Assembly (NCBI RefSeq): GCF_000426485.1
Contig: NZ_KE384529.1
Coordinates: 186,001-250,000, forward strand
Length of the DNA: 64,000 nt
Reading direction: 5' to 3'
Source of the DNA: Indolivaga capnocytophagoides DSM 22835
Lineage (GTDB): Bacteria; Bacteroidota; Bacteroidia; Bacteroidales; Dysgonomonadaceae
Positions 49,553 to 59,369 of the stretch are shown piece by piece. The position numbers and the translations under genes are program-made. The notes under the pieces are model-generated. The model searched no databases and was not told the DNA's origin. It worked only from the letters and a program-made list of their open reading frames with translations. Position 1 is the stretch's first letter. Each line of letters opens with the position of its first letter.

Positions 49553-51754
49553 TTGTTCCGTAATTAATAAGACCGAACTTTTAAAAGGTTCGCCTATATT
49601 GAGAGTGATACCCGATTTTATCAGAAAATCACCACTGAACACTTGACCATCATTACCAAAAGACGAATGATTATTTTCTTTATTCAATTCTGTTATTTTA
49701 TACATCTTAGCAGCATCCAGACCACTCAGTTTAGTTTCGAAATAAGTAGTACGTCCATGGTATTTAAGGCTATAAGCAAATAACACTGATTGCTTTTTAT
49801 CCTTCGAAACATACATATGAGACGCCCATCCGCTATCGCCGTAAGGAGATGCCAAGCGATATAAATCGCCGAACTGAACTATAGGGCGTATCAATTTATA
49901 ATCATTGATAGCCGCTTTTGCAAATGCATATTCATCTCCTGTGATATCAGATGGTTGAAGCTCCATCCCCAAACGTCCCGACATGGCAACATCGAATCTG
50001 AATTTAAGCGGTGTTATCATGCCCGTCTGATGATTCGGACTTGTAGATACATGGGACCCGGTAGCTATAGCCGGAAAAAACAAATTTGTTCCGTATTGAA
50101 TAAAAATCCGGTCTAAAGCATTCGTATTATCACTCGCCCAGAATTCATCGTGATATCTCAATGCACCGAAGTCGACACGACCGCCGCCCGAAGAGCATAA
50201 CTGAATTTGGATATCTGGATACTTCGCCCTTATACGTTCATATACATTATACAGACCTTTGACATACTCGTACCAGAAATGAGTCTGATCGTCAGCCGAT
50301 AAATAAGTGGAGCCTACATTATCGGCATGCCTGTTTGCATCCCATTTTATATAGCTGATATTAGAAGACAAAGCAACCACATCATCAAATGTTTTTAATA
50401 CGAAATCCTGAACCTGAGGATTACTTAAATCCAACAGCCATTGGTTGCGCATCGGGAGTATATCCCGTTTACCGCTTTGAACTATCCATTCGGGATGTTT
50501 TTCGGCAAGTTCGCTTTTAGGATTTACCATTTCGGGTTCGATCCAGATTCCGAATTTCAATCCTTTATTAACTGCATAATCAGCCAGATATCGTATACCT
50601 TTAGGTAATTTTTTCACGTTAGTCTGCCAGTCTCCAAGTCCGGCATTGTCTCCGTTACGCGGATATTTGTTTCCGAACCAGCCATCATCAAGCACAAACA
50701 TTTCAACACCAAATTTGGCCGCATTATCAATCATGGTAGTGATTGTTTTCTCATTGAAATCAAAGTACGCCCCTTCCCAGCTGTTGAGTATAATCGGATG
50801 AAGCTGATCACCGTGTGTCATTGCATATTTACGAGTCCAATCGTGATAATTACGAGAAATCGGCCCTTTACCGGATGAACTGTAAGTAAGTATCATTTGA
50901 GGAGATTCCAATTTTCTGCCTGCTTCCAGATTATAAGTGGCAGCAAACGGATTCATGCCGCTTATGATATTCAAAGTTCCGGTTTCATCCACTTCGAACG
51001 AAAGTCTATAATTGCCAGACCAAGCCAAAGATCCGGCGAATACTTCGCCAGTATTCTCAGAGCCCGGAGCATTTGACGACAACAGGAAAGAAGGACTTTC
51101 TGACTGTGTGGCACGTACACCTTTTTTAGTTTCAATTACTTTAGTACCATGAGTCAGTTTTTCTTCTTCAACCTGCATTTCGGCTGCCCATGTTCCATGA
51201 AAATGGGTAAGATAATAAGATTCGCGATGAATAGGAATATATGACGAAGCCAGATTTTCGACCTTTATAGCTTTATTTTCATTATGAGAAATTACAACCG
51301 ATTGTGCTATAATATTTTCCTTTTTGTATGCAATGAAGCGCATATCAACAAAAACGGGATATAATTTGTCTTTCAAGTGAATAACCATTTCGGTACGGTT
51401 GCTGTCTATATTTTTGGATTCGGACGAAACATATATCAATTCAGTCGTCAATACTCCATCTTCGTGAGTTAATTTAAGTGCCGGATTCAGATAAAATCGT
51501 CCTCCATAAGAAGGATATAGCTGGGTCACCAACTCATCACTCGTATCAGGTTGACCTTTAAATCCTTTATTCATAAAAGGTTTCACATCTGCCAGTTTAT
51601 CTCCCCAATATAAAAACACGACTTTCTCGTTGGGCACTGCACTGAATATCATACTGTGATTATCGGTCTCGACCTGAATAATCTGTTTTGATTGTGCAGA
51701 TACTTCCGGACAAACAAACAGCAAACAAATAAAACTAAATAATATATATTTCAT
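49550..51754 (-). CDS. GH36 alpha-galactosidase
   Basis: Exported retaining alpha-galactosidase, 734 residues. Signal peptide to VSA, then Gln21. N-terminal beta-sandwich; barrel from about 320 (ILNSWEGAYFDFNEKTI). VLDDGWFGNK, KFGIWIEPEMVNPKS, nucleophile Asp472 in SYIKWDANRH, CSSGGGRVDFGALR, and acid/base Asp542 in FWASDNTNALDR are all intact. Releases terminal alpha-1,6 or other alpha-linked galactose. Mid-operon in the PUL. Confidence 0.95.
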   Translation of the reverse strand: MKYILFSFICLLFVCPEVSAQSKQIIQVETDNHSMIFSAVPNEKVVFLYWGDKLADVKPFMNKGFKGQPDTSDELVTQLYPSYGGRFYLNPALKLTHEDGVLTTELIYVSSESKNIDSNRTEMVIHLKDKLYPVFVDMRFIAYKKENIIAQSVVISHNENKAIKVENLASSYIPIHRESYYLTHFHGTWAAEMQVEEEKLTHGTKVIETKKGVRATQSESPSFLLSSNAPGSENTGEVFAGSLAWSGNYRLSFEVDETGTLNIISGMNPFAATYNLEAGRKLESPQMILTYSSSGKGPISRNYHDWTRKYAMTHGDQLHPIILNSWEGAYFDFNEKTITTMIDNAAKFGVEMFVLDDGWFGNKYPRNGDNAGLGDWQTNVKKLPKGIRYLADYAVNKGLKFGIWIEPEMVNPKSELAEKHPEWIVQSGKRDILPMRNQWLLDLSNPQVQDFVLKTFDDVVALSSNISYIKWDANRHADNVGSTYLSADDQTHFWYEYVKGLYNVYERIRAKYPDIQIQLCSSGGGRVDFGALRYHDEFWASDNTNALDRIFIQYGTNLFFPAIATGSHVSTSPNHQTGMITPLKFRFDVAMSGRLGMELQPSDITGDEYAFAKAAINDYKLIRPIVQFGDLYRLASPYGDSGWASHMYVSKDKKQSVLFAYSLKYHGRTTYFETKLSGLDAAKMYKITELNKENNHSSFGNDGQVFSGDFLIKSGITLNIGEPFKSSVLLITEQ

Positions 51755-51829
51755 AAAACAATAAGTTTACTAACGGAATCTTTTTACAAAATTCTGTCGG
51801 TTTATTAATAGAATCTACTCTCTTTGAGC

Positions 51830-54205
51830 CTATCTCACAAACTTCGACTGAATGTTTTTACCGCTATCAGTAAAAACATTTAGGATGTAAGCCCCTTTCG
51901 GAAAATCCTTTACACTTACAGAATAATTGTCTGTGCTGGTCAAAGTCCGGTTAAGAATCAAAGATCCATGGAGCGAATAAATATTTAAAGATTTCAACAT
52001 TTCCGTACTTTCTATAATCAGGTTGGAATCAACATCAACAAACGACAACAGATCACCCTGCTTGCAAATGACATCATCTCCGATTCCTGCAATTTCACTT
52101 TTCTCTGCACGGAATACCTGAACATCTTTCGGTGCAACAGAGTAGGTTATCGATTTATTACTTACAGACGACGTTTTACCACTCCACAACTCTTTCAGTG
52201 CGGTATATTTATCAACCTGAGCAGTCAGTCGAGATAAAGGAACAGTACCTTTCAGTTCTTTATCTGCATCAAAATTAAATGCGACAAAATACAAATAGAT
52301 ATCAGTCTCATATACGAAAAAGTTTTCCGAACGGTCAGCCGAAACCGCTTTATATCCTTCGACCGGAGCAAACGATTTTCCGATACGGGCTATATCATTT
52401 ATGTCTTTATTAGTCACAAATTGCTTAGCTTTTACACGGGCTTCATATTCTCCCTGAAAAGAACCTTTCATACTGAAATTATCCCCCAGCATGTATATTC
52501 CGGTAATGACTGCTGATGTTACACGTGCCCGGTTAGCCCCCTCTTTATAATTATTCGCCTCCGAAGGTTTATAAAGTAATATGTGATCGGCATCATTAAA
52601 TGTATACACTCTGTCGAGCCACCACCCAAACGACAAGCTATTGAGCATATATCCGGTTGATCCCCAATCATTTTCATGCATAGCACCCCATGTATCACAG
52701 CTTATACGCCTCGAATTGCCGTATTGAGACGGAAACATCGGTGCAATGGACAACGCTGTGAACATGTCTTCGCCGCAAAGACTCATCAAATATGACATTC
52801 CTTCGTTATAAGCCTGTACTCCGGTCGTTACCTTGGAATTATAAAACGAATCAGCTTCCAGAGTCGCATTATTGACAAAGTCGAGTTTAATATATTTAAA
52901 GCCCAGAGCTTTGAATCGGTTGATATAATGTTCCTGCAGCTTTTTAGTTCCGGGGTGAGTCGGATCTAAAGCCAGCGATGCTATTTTTCGGGGTTGACCG
53001 TTACGATACAGATACAGGTCTTTGTATTTCCATTCTCCCGCTGTACCCTCAACATTGCGCTCTCCATCGCCCCACCAATCAGAAAACGGACACCAATAGA
53101 TACCAGCTTGCTGTCCGTTCTTCGTACAATTTTCAACAAACTTCCTCAACTGGTCATCCGAAAAATTATCCCAGAACGAATCCAAACCTATAAATACGGT
53201 ATTGTTATTCTGAAAATTATTCGGCTGAAGATCTTTCTTTATAAAATCGGCGACATCAACCGCCCCTTCGTAATTTACCTTTTCGGCCATTGCAGCCCAA
53301 CTATTCCAACCGAACGGTGTACCAGCCTTCCATTTTCTGGGAGGAGCTATCAAAGCATTGGCTGCACCGTATTCTTCCAAACCTTCACGCCAATCGTCAA
53401 ATAATCCTAACATTATTTTAGGCGATTTCAGACTTTTACCTTTTATGCTCCCATGTATGGCAGAAGGAGTTCCGTTTGTCGGGATATCCCTAGTTAATTC
53501 GTGCACCACTCCTCCGTAACATTCAAGTTTAGAGAGATTATTATGATTTTTCACAGTATAATCAATACCGGTTTTCCATGTGTCATGTTCTACAGATCCT
53601 ATTACCAATCCTTTGCGGTTACCTCCATTGAATATAGATGTAACCTCAAACGATACATCGGAAACATTGAAAGGAGATGACAAATACCGTACGAATCCAT
53701 CATTATCGAAAGGAACTCTCAATATTCTGTTAGCGGCATCCGATGGGAGGAATTCATTATCTGCGGTAGTATAGACAGGTGCAATATAATTGCTCGATAT
53801 TTCAGTCTGCGCTAGAATAGATGCTTCGGTCAGCAAATACTGATAACCGGGATAAAAATAAAATGCCTGATCTATCGAGGGCTTGTTACCCTCTCCCGAA
53901 TAAGTAAAAGTATATTTTTCTCCATTACCGAACTGATCAGAAACAGCTTCTTTTTTCAATACGACAGCAACATAATCGGAACTCTTAATTGTATCATTTA
54001 CAATTTTTGCTCTCACAGAGACATTCGATAATATAATTTGCCCATTGTATGAATAATCCAAAGCCCTCGTTTTCTCGTTATAGGCTATTTTCCATTTCCC
54101 GGAATTGATTTCTTTGGCATCGGCAGCAACCATATTCTGAGATACCAGACATAATCCAATTGCGCACAATGACATTATCTTAGAGGTTATAAATAATCTT
54201 GACAT
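51830..54205 (-). CDS. Clan GH-D glycosidase with C-terminal T9SS sorting domain
   Basis: 791 residues. Signal peptide to about VAADA (start 54205, or 54175 within the signal). Same architecture as the enzyme at 45123-47117: beta-sandwich, barrel with TPFGWNSWAAM, nucleophile Asp442 in KYIKLDFVNNA, acid/base Asp504 in NSRRISCDTW. The last 75 or so residues (SLNIYSLHGSLILNRTLT to KGAYILNVFTDSGKNIQSKF) form a type A T9SS sorting domain. It would therefore be exported across the outer membrane, while its paralogue is a lipoprotein. First enzyme gene after susCD, behind a strong hairpin. Confidence 0.8.
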   Translation of the reverse strand: MSRLFITSKIMSLCAIGLCLVSQNMVAADAKEINSGKWKIAYNEKTRALDYSYNGQIILSNVSVRAKIVNDTIKSSDYVAVVLKKEAVSDQFGNGEKYTFTYSGEGNKPSIDQAFYFYPGYQYLLTEASILAQTEISSNYIAPVYTTADNEFLPSDAANRILRVPFDNDGFVRYLSSPFNVSDVSFEVTSIFNGGNRKGLVIGSVEHDTWKTGIDYTVKNHNNLSKLECYGGVVHELTRDIPTNGTPSAIHGSIKGKSLKSPKIMLGLFDDWREGLEEYGAANALIAPPRKWKAGTPFGWNSWAAMAEKVNYEGAVDVADFIKKDLQPNNFQNNNTVFIGLDSFWDNFSDDQLRKFVENCTKNGQQAGIYWCPFSDWWGDGERNVEGTAGEWKYKDLYLYRNGQPRKIASLALDPTHPGTKKLQEHYINRFKALGFKYIKLDFVNNATLEADSFYNSKVTTGVQAYNEGMSYLMSLCGEDMFTALSIAPMFPSQYGNSRRISCDTWGAMHENDWGSTGYMLNSLSFGWWLDRVYTFNDADHILLYKPSEANNYKEGANRARVTSAVITGIYMLGDNFSMKGSFQGEYEARVKAKQFVTNKDINDIARIGKSFAPVEGYKAVSADRSENFFVYETDIYLYFVAFNFDADKELKGTVPLSRLTAQVDKYTALKELWSGKTSSVSNKSITYSVAPKDVQVFRAEKSEIAGIGDDVICKQGDLLSFVDVDSNLIIESTEMLKSLNIYSLHGSLILNRTLTSTDNYSVSVKDFPKGAYILNVFTDSGKNIQSKFVR

Positions 54206-54226
54206 ATCTTTCTTAGAAATATTAGT

Positions 54227-54259
54227 AGCCTGATATCGAACAATATCCGATATCAGGCT
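54227..54259 (-). terminator. Hairpin after susD (partial terminator or mRNA-stability element)
   Basis: Perfect 12-bp stem AGCCTGATATCG (54227-54238) with CGATATCAGGCT (54248-54259), 9-nt loop. On the minus strand no strong U-run follows, so it is more likely to lower or stabilise transcript levels after susCD than to end transcription completely. Confidence 0.7.
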
Positions 54260-54277
54260 GAGTCACAATTTATTTAA

Positions 54278-55906
54278 TTAGCTATTATACCCAGGGTTTT
54301 GATCTTCTAATGTCAGATCCGGATTTTGTCTCAATTCATCTAACGGAATAGGCCACAATAATTTATAAGGCTGTATCTTTTTATTGGGAGCTCCGGCATC
54401 CTTCTTATCGCCGAAACTATTAACCCATGTACCTCCAATGAGCCATCTATTTCTCTTTTCAGCATATTCTATCAATAAACCGGTTCTGAGTAAGTCGTAC
54501 TTACGCCATCCTTCAAAACAAAGTTCACGGATACGTTCATCCATCAGGTTCTTAATAAAATCTTCCTTACCCATACCAGTCGACCATTTTTTGTCAGCCG
54601 GCAAAGCTCCGCCGAAAGCCCGTGTACGCACTACATTATTTATCATATTGATAGCTTCGCCTTGCTTACCTGTCATATAAAGACACTCTGCATAATTAAG
54701 CACAACATCACTGAAGCGGATAAAAGGAATACTCTTTCCCGAGTGCCATGTATTCTGCCCTTTATCCACAGTACGAGGATCTTCGTATTTTTTGATATGA
54801 GGTTCGAGTTCATCTCCCCATCCATAACCAAGTAAATTAGGTTCGTAATTTTTCCATCTGAAATCGATACGGACACTTTCGTCTCTTCGTACGTCTCCTT
54901 CTTCCCAAACACCTCCGTCTTTTTGCATTTTATAAGCATATTCGGAAGGAAGCCATGCGTCAAAACCACTCCACGGAGCCATTGCCTCTCCAATATCAGG
55001 TGTCATATTAGCTACAGCTCGTGAACCCACTTCCCACTCTGTACCACAATTGTTAGGCCATCCTACATTGTATTGAAATGCATATACCATTTCTTTGCGG
55101 TAATCAGCTGTATTCTCGGAATAGGCATCAAATATTGTTTTGAAATTAGGTGAACCGGTTCCTCCGAAATAAGGATTCTCATACACTTTTTTAAAGCATT
55201 CGGCTGCTTTTAGATAATCTCTGTAACCTGAAGTTTCGGGAGCATACAGATACACTTTACCCAGATATGCCTGAGCCAATGATTTACTAACCCGCCCCAA
55301 ATCGGTAACGTCTTTTGGGTCGGGCAGATATTGTTCCGCAAGAAGCAGATCTTCTACAATATTTGCATAAACAACATCAACCGGCTGACGAAATCCACCG
55401 TACTCGGGTTTATCGTCATCATATACCGGAACGGCACCGAAAAGCATGGTAAGTTCCCATAAGCTCTGAGCGCGCAAAAAACAATATTCGCCTAAATAAC
55501 GTATAAGATCAGGATCTCCCAGACTTACGTTCTTCTTGAGAATGGAAATCGCTTCTGCCGAACGGGAGATTATCTGATAACGATTTGTCCAGATACCTCT
55601 GATCTGCCCGTTAGTACTGTTCATACCATCGGAATATTCATCAAGTCCACGCCTTTCGGAGTTCTCACGTTGGATGCCTCCGACAATACCTTCATCGGTA
55701 CCATAGAATAAATCGGCACGTCCTTTGTGTCCGTCACGCCATATACCGTAAATACCTAACAAGTGTGCATTGGTTAATTTAGGATTCGAAAAAACAGTTG
55801 TATTAGGTAATTTCGATTCAGGATCCTGATCCAGAAAATCGGAACAAGATGATGTTAGTAATGCTGTCCCTATTAATAAGGAAAAGACTATTTTATTTAT
55901 TTTCAT
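54278..55906 (-). CDS. SusD-family surface glycan-binding lipoprotein
   Basis: 542 residues; lipobox TSSC with Cys21. SusD/RagB fold: N-terminal DFLDQDPESKLPNTTVF, TPR-like helices (IRYLGEYCFLRAQSLWELTM), and the C-terminal block IRELCFEGWRKYDLLRTGLL. Caps the SusC transporter at the outer membrane and binds the glycan. Lies 40 nt after susC. Confidence 0.95.
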   Translation of the reverse strand: MKINKIVFSLLIGTALLTSSCSDFLDQDPESKLPNTTVFSNPKLTNAHLLGIYGIWRDGHKGRADLFYGTDEGIVGGIQRENSERRGLDEYSDGMNSTNGQIRGIWTNRYQIISRSAEAISILKKNVSLGDPDLIRYLGEYCFLRAQSLWELTMLFGAVPVYDDDKPEYGGFRQPVDVVYANIVEDLLLAEQYLPDPKDVTDLGRVSKSLAQAYLGKVYLYAPETSGYRDYLKAAECFKKVYENPYFGGTGSPNFKTIFDAYSENTADYRKEMVYAFQYNVGWPNNCGTEWEVGSRAVANMTPDIGEAMAPWSGFDAWLPSEYAYKMQKDGGVWEEGDVRRDESVRIDFRWKNYEPNLLGYGWGDELEPHIKKYEDPRTVDKGQNTWHSGKSIPFIRFSDVVLNYAECLYMTGKQGEAINMINNVVRTRAFGGALPADKKWSTGMGKEDFIKNLMDERIRELCFEGWRKYDLLRTGLLIEYAEKRNRWLIGGTWVNSFGDKKDAGAPNKKIQPYKLLWPIPLDELRQNPDLTLEDQNPGYNS

Positions 55907-55946
55907 ATTGAAATCTTTTTTATTTTACTCTGGTTGTGCTTCGTCA

Positions 55947-58900
55947 TTAAAAACCAACATTCAGCCCGAAGGTAAAACTGCGGGATAATGGATAGCCCTG
56001 TCCCGATTCGGGATCATATCCTTTGTAAGGTGTGATTGTAAATAAATTATTACCGGAAGCTGTAACACTTATATTGTCAAAGTATTTACCAATCAAAGAT
56101 TTTGGGACTTTATATGTCAAAGACATAGTTGCACAACGCAAGAATGAAGCATTCATCAAACCATAACTTGTTTCACCATAAGAGAAGCGGTTTTGTCCAT
56201 CACCATGATAAGCACGAGGTATTGAAGTATTGGTATTTTCGGGTGTCCAACGTTTCAACATGTCTTCATGAGCAGGAGAGATTGTTGCATCACTCATTAG
56301 ATACTCATAGATCCAGTCAAATTTCTTAATACCATAAGAATAAGTAAATACAGCATCGAAGTAGAAGTCTCTATAATTAAGGTTCGTAGAGAACCCTCCA
56401 TAAAATTTAGGGTCTGTTTTCCCCAGAATGGTCATATCGTCTTCTGCCGTTATTTTTCCATCCTTGTTGATATCTTCCGGTAATAAATCCCCGGGACGAA
56501 TTACTTTACCATCAACAATACTTGTCCAGCCATTGACCATTGACATATCCGATTCCTGAGCTAAACGGTTGACTTTATATCCCCATAATGTATTAAGAGA
56601 CTGACCAACAAAGAGATTACCATCTCGGGATTTAACATTACCGCCATTCCATAAGACATCTACACCGCCAAACAGTTTTTTGATTTTGTTTTTGTCATGT
56701 GCAATATTACCGCTCACCGACCAATTCCAATCTTTAGATTTAACCATTTGAGCAGAAACACTAAATTCTATTCCTTTATTTTGCAATTCTGCAACGTTAG
56801 CTATCTGGTAACTATATCCGAATGACGGCCAATAGCTCATTTTCATCAGCAAGTCGCTGTTTACCATCGAGAAGTAATCAAGTCCGAGCGTAATACGGTC
56901 GTTCCACAGTGTAGCATCTAACCCGAAGTTCGATTGTTTTTGTTTCTCCCAAGTGATGCCTTTATTACCATATCGTCCGTCTTCGGGATCCAATTTGATA
57001 TCATTATTCACAAACCCCGGACTGTAAATGGTTGTGTATCCGTATTCGGGTATATTCTGGTTACCTAACACGCCGTATCCGATTCTAAGCTTTAGGATAT
57101 CCAGCCAGCCCAAATTTGCATTTTTCAGAAACTCCTCCTCTGAGATCGTCCATGCGGCAGAAACAGAAGGGAATGTTCCCCAACGTTGTCCATCGGCAAA
57201 TTTAGAACTACCGTCCCGACGTACTGTTGCAGTCAACTGATATTTGTATTCATACGAATAATTGGCACGTGCAATATAAGAAATCAGTGTATTGGTTTTA
57301 TAGTCAGAACTCATGCTGTTCTTCTCTTTATCGCCGGCCATTCCCATATTATTAGAGCCCAAATCATCCGAAGCGAATTTATATCCCGACATACTAATAT
57401 TATTGCTTCGGGTTTTAGAAATACTGGTACTCACAAAACCAAATAAACGGTGTTTTTTATTAAATATTTTTTCGTAACTCACAGAATTGTCCCATTGATA
57501 ATACTTAGTTTGTCCACGCCATTGCCATCCTTCTCCATCTTTATTATCTCTTACCGACTGCCCTACATAACTAGGTATATACTTACTGTCTTGTTTATTA
57601 TAAATATCAGCTGATAAAGAAGTACGCACATAAAGGTCTTTTATCGGATTGATTTCGATAAAGTTATTTGTAAGCACCCGATCATGTATCTCTTTACTGT
57701 CAATATCTTTCGTCAGTATAGGATTGTATCTACCCATCTGGGCAACCCCCTGAAAATACATATACAAACGATCAGTATCTATATTTTGCATTTTATTACC
57801 CAGCAACGCTGTTTCATAAGCATTATCATCGAGATGATTCTTTATCCCGCGAGAGATACTGGTATTAGTACCTATCTTCAACCAAGGTTTAACCTGTGTT
57901 TCGAAGTTGATTCTTCCGTTAAATCTTTCATAGGATGATTTATCAAGAACGCCTTGATTGTTTGAATAAGAAAACCCCACGAAGTAAGTCGATTTGTCAG
58001 ATCCCCCCGAAAAATTCACCGAATGGTTCTGCTCAATTCCGGTACGGGTTATTTCGTCTATCCAGTTAGATGTACGGTCTGCCATTCCGTTTTCCAGCTC
58101 TTCGGCCGAAAATACCTTATTTGTACCTAATACATAGTCTTTAATATAAGCATTCCTATCAGCATCGGGATGAGTATCCATATATCCGTTTGCATAAGCA
58201 TCTATACGAAGATTCATCATATCTTTAGATCCGAGAGTTTTCAAGCGGTTCTGATAACTGCTGAATGTCACAAATCCGCTATAATTTACTTTGCCTTCTC
58301 CCTTACGTCCTTTTTTTGTAGTGATGACGATTACACCATTTGATGCTTTTGATCCGTATAGAGCTGTAGAAGATGCATCTTTTAAAACCTCAATCGAGGC
58401 TATTTCATTCGGATCAATCAGACGAAGCCCCTCTTCGGCAACAATACCATCTATTACAAATACCGGATTAGTTCCATAGCTGATTGAATTAGTTCCACGT
58501 ACTTTCATCGAGATATCACTCCCCGGCGCAGCACTTGTCCGCGAAATATTTAACCCGGGAACTTTACCCTGCATTGCGGTAGTCAGATCTGTTGTCGGAA
58601 TCTCTTTTAGCTGCTCCTGCGAAATACCACCGATAGCGCCTGTCAGGTCACTTTTTTTCATTCGGGTACCCACAACCGTAACCTCACCTATATCGAAAGA
58701 CTGAGGCAGCAACTGAATTTTTATTGTCGATGAAGTATTACTCACAGCAACTTCCTGAGTTTCATATCCCAGATAAGTTATAACCAGAGTAGTTCCTTTG
58801 CCTGCAGTGATCGCAAATTTACCGTCTAAATCGGATAATGTGCCGTTGGTTGTACCTTTCACTGTAACAGATACTCCAGGCAAGGTTTCATTATTCTGCT

Positions 58901-59021
58901 TATCTATGACCACTCCTTTTATAGAGCTGTTTTGGGCAAGCAATATTCCTCCCGCCATAAAGAATAGAATCAACAAAGAAACTATCCTTTGTTTGTAGTT
59001 AATGTTTTTGCTTTGATACAT
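55947..59021 (-). CDS. SusC-family TonB-dependent transporter
   Basis: 1024-residue outer-membrane porter. Signal peptide to about GILLA with Gln next; carboxypeptidase-like regulatory domain (about 32-115: SIKGVVIDKQNNETLPGVSV); TonB-dependent plug (RMKKSDLTGAIGGISQEQL, then VPGLNISRTSAAPGSDISMK); large beta-barrel ending in FTFGLNVGF with terminal Phe. Imports the oligosaccharide bound by SusD using TonB energy. First gene of the PUL operon. Confidence 0.95.
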   Translation of the reverse strand: MYQSKNINYKQRIVSLLILFFMAGGILLAQNSSIKGVVIDKQNNETLPGVSVTVKGTTNGTLSDLDGKFAITAGKGTTLVITYLGYETQEVAVSNTSSTIKIQLLPQSFDIGEVTVVGTRMKKSDLTGAIGGISQEQLKEIPTTDLTTAMQGKVPGLNISRTSAAPGSDISMKVRGTNSISYGTNPVFVIDGIVAEEGLRLIDPNEIASIEVLKDASSTALYGSKASNGVIVITTKKGRKGEGKVNYSGFVTFSSYQNRLKTLGSKDMMNLRIDAYANGYMDTHPDADRNAYIKDYVLGTNKVFSAEELENGMADRTSNWIDEITRTGIEQNHSVNFSGGSDKSTYFVGFSYSNNQGVLDKSSYERFNGRINFETQVKPWLKIGTNTSISRGIKNHLDDNAYETALLGNKMQNIDTDRLYMYFQGVAQMGRYNPILTKDIDSKEIHDRVLTNNFIEINPIKDLYVRTSLSADIYNKQDSKYIPSYVGQSVRDNKDGEGWQWRGQTKYYQWDNSVSYEKIFNKKHRLFGFVSTSISKTRSNNISMSGYKFASDDLGSNNMGMAGDKEKNSMSSDYKTNTLISYIARANYSYEYKYQLTATVRRDGSSKFADGQRWGTFPSVSAAWTISEEEFLKNANLGWLDILKLRIGYGVLGNQNIPEYGYTTIYSPGFVNNDIKLDPEDGRYGNKGITWEKQKQSNFGLDATLWNDRITLGLDYFSMVNSDLLMKMSYWPSFGYSYQIANVAELQNKGIEFSVSAQMVKSKDWNWSVSGNIAHDKNKIKKLFGGVDVLWNGGNVKSRDGNLFVGQSLNTLWGYKVNRLAQESDMSMVNGWTSIVDGKVIRPGDLLPEDINKDGKITAEDDMTILGKTDPKFYGGFSTNLNYRDFYFDAVFTYSYGIKKFDWIYEYLMSDATISPAHEDMLKRWTPENTNTSIPRAYHGDGQNRFSYGETSYGLMNASFLRCATMSLTYKVPKSLIGKYFDNISVTASGNNLFTITPYKGYDPESGQGYPLSRSFTFGLNVGF

Positions 59022-59197
59022 AAATTTTAAAGCTTTTTTTAGATTAAAAAAACATGTTTCATAAAAATCGGAACTCTGAAGAATGTGGTATTCCGATACT
59101 TTTTCATGGTTATTAGTTTAAATAAAATTCACATGGCTTTTCCTCCTATTTTTTATTTATATTAGATTGGGTCGTTTTAATGACCATAAGGCAAAAG

Positions 59198-59266
59198 CAA
59201 ATGTATCTTGTGATTCAGGAATGTTCTATCAAGAACTTATCAAAATATAACAAAGATGTTCTATCA
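59198..59266. promoter_or_regulatory. susC promoter region with 11-bp direct repeats, candidate sensor binding site
   Basis: On the minus strand TACATTTG at 59198-59205 fits the -7 consensus for susC (leader about 170 nt). Just upstream of it for that strand, ATGTTCTATCA occurs twice, at 59221-59231 and 59256-59266 (35 bp apart). An imperfect inverted repeat GGTCGTTTTAATGACC lies downstream at 59170-59185. Confidence 0.5.
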
Positions 59267-59334
59267 GCATCCACACCAAAAGAAGATGCTACATTTTTGA
59301 TATTTTGCGGGACATTTGTACAAATTATAATATT

Positions 59335-59342
59335 TAAATTTG
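59335..59342 (+). promoter_or_regulatory. Candidate -7 box of the hybrid sensor gene
   Basis: TAAATTTG matches TAnnTTTG. TTTG at 59315-59318 is 16 nt upstream, shorter than the usual 19. It favours translation from ATG 59370 over the earlier in-frame TTG at 59340. Confidence 0.35.
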
Positions 59343-59369
59343 CCTGTATACCGATTATCAAATTCAGCC

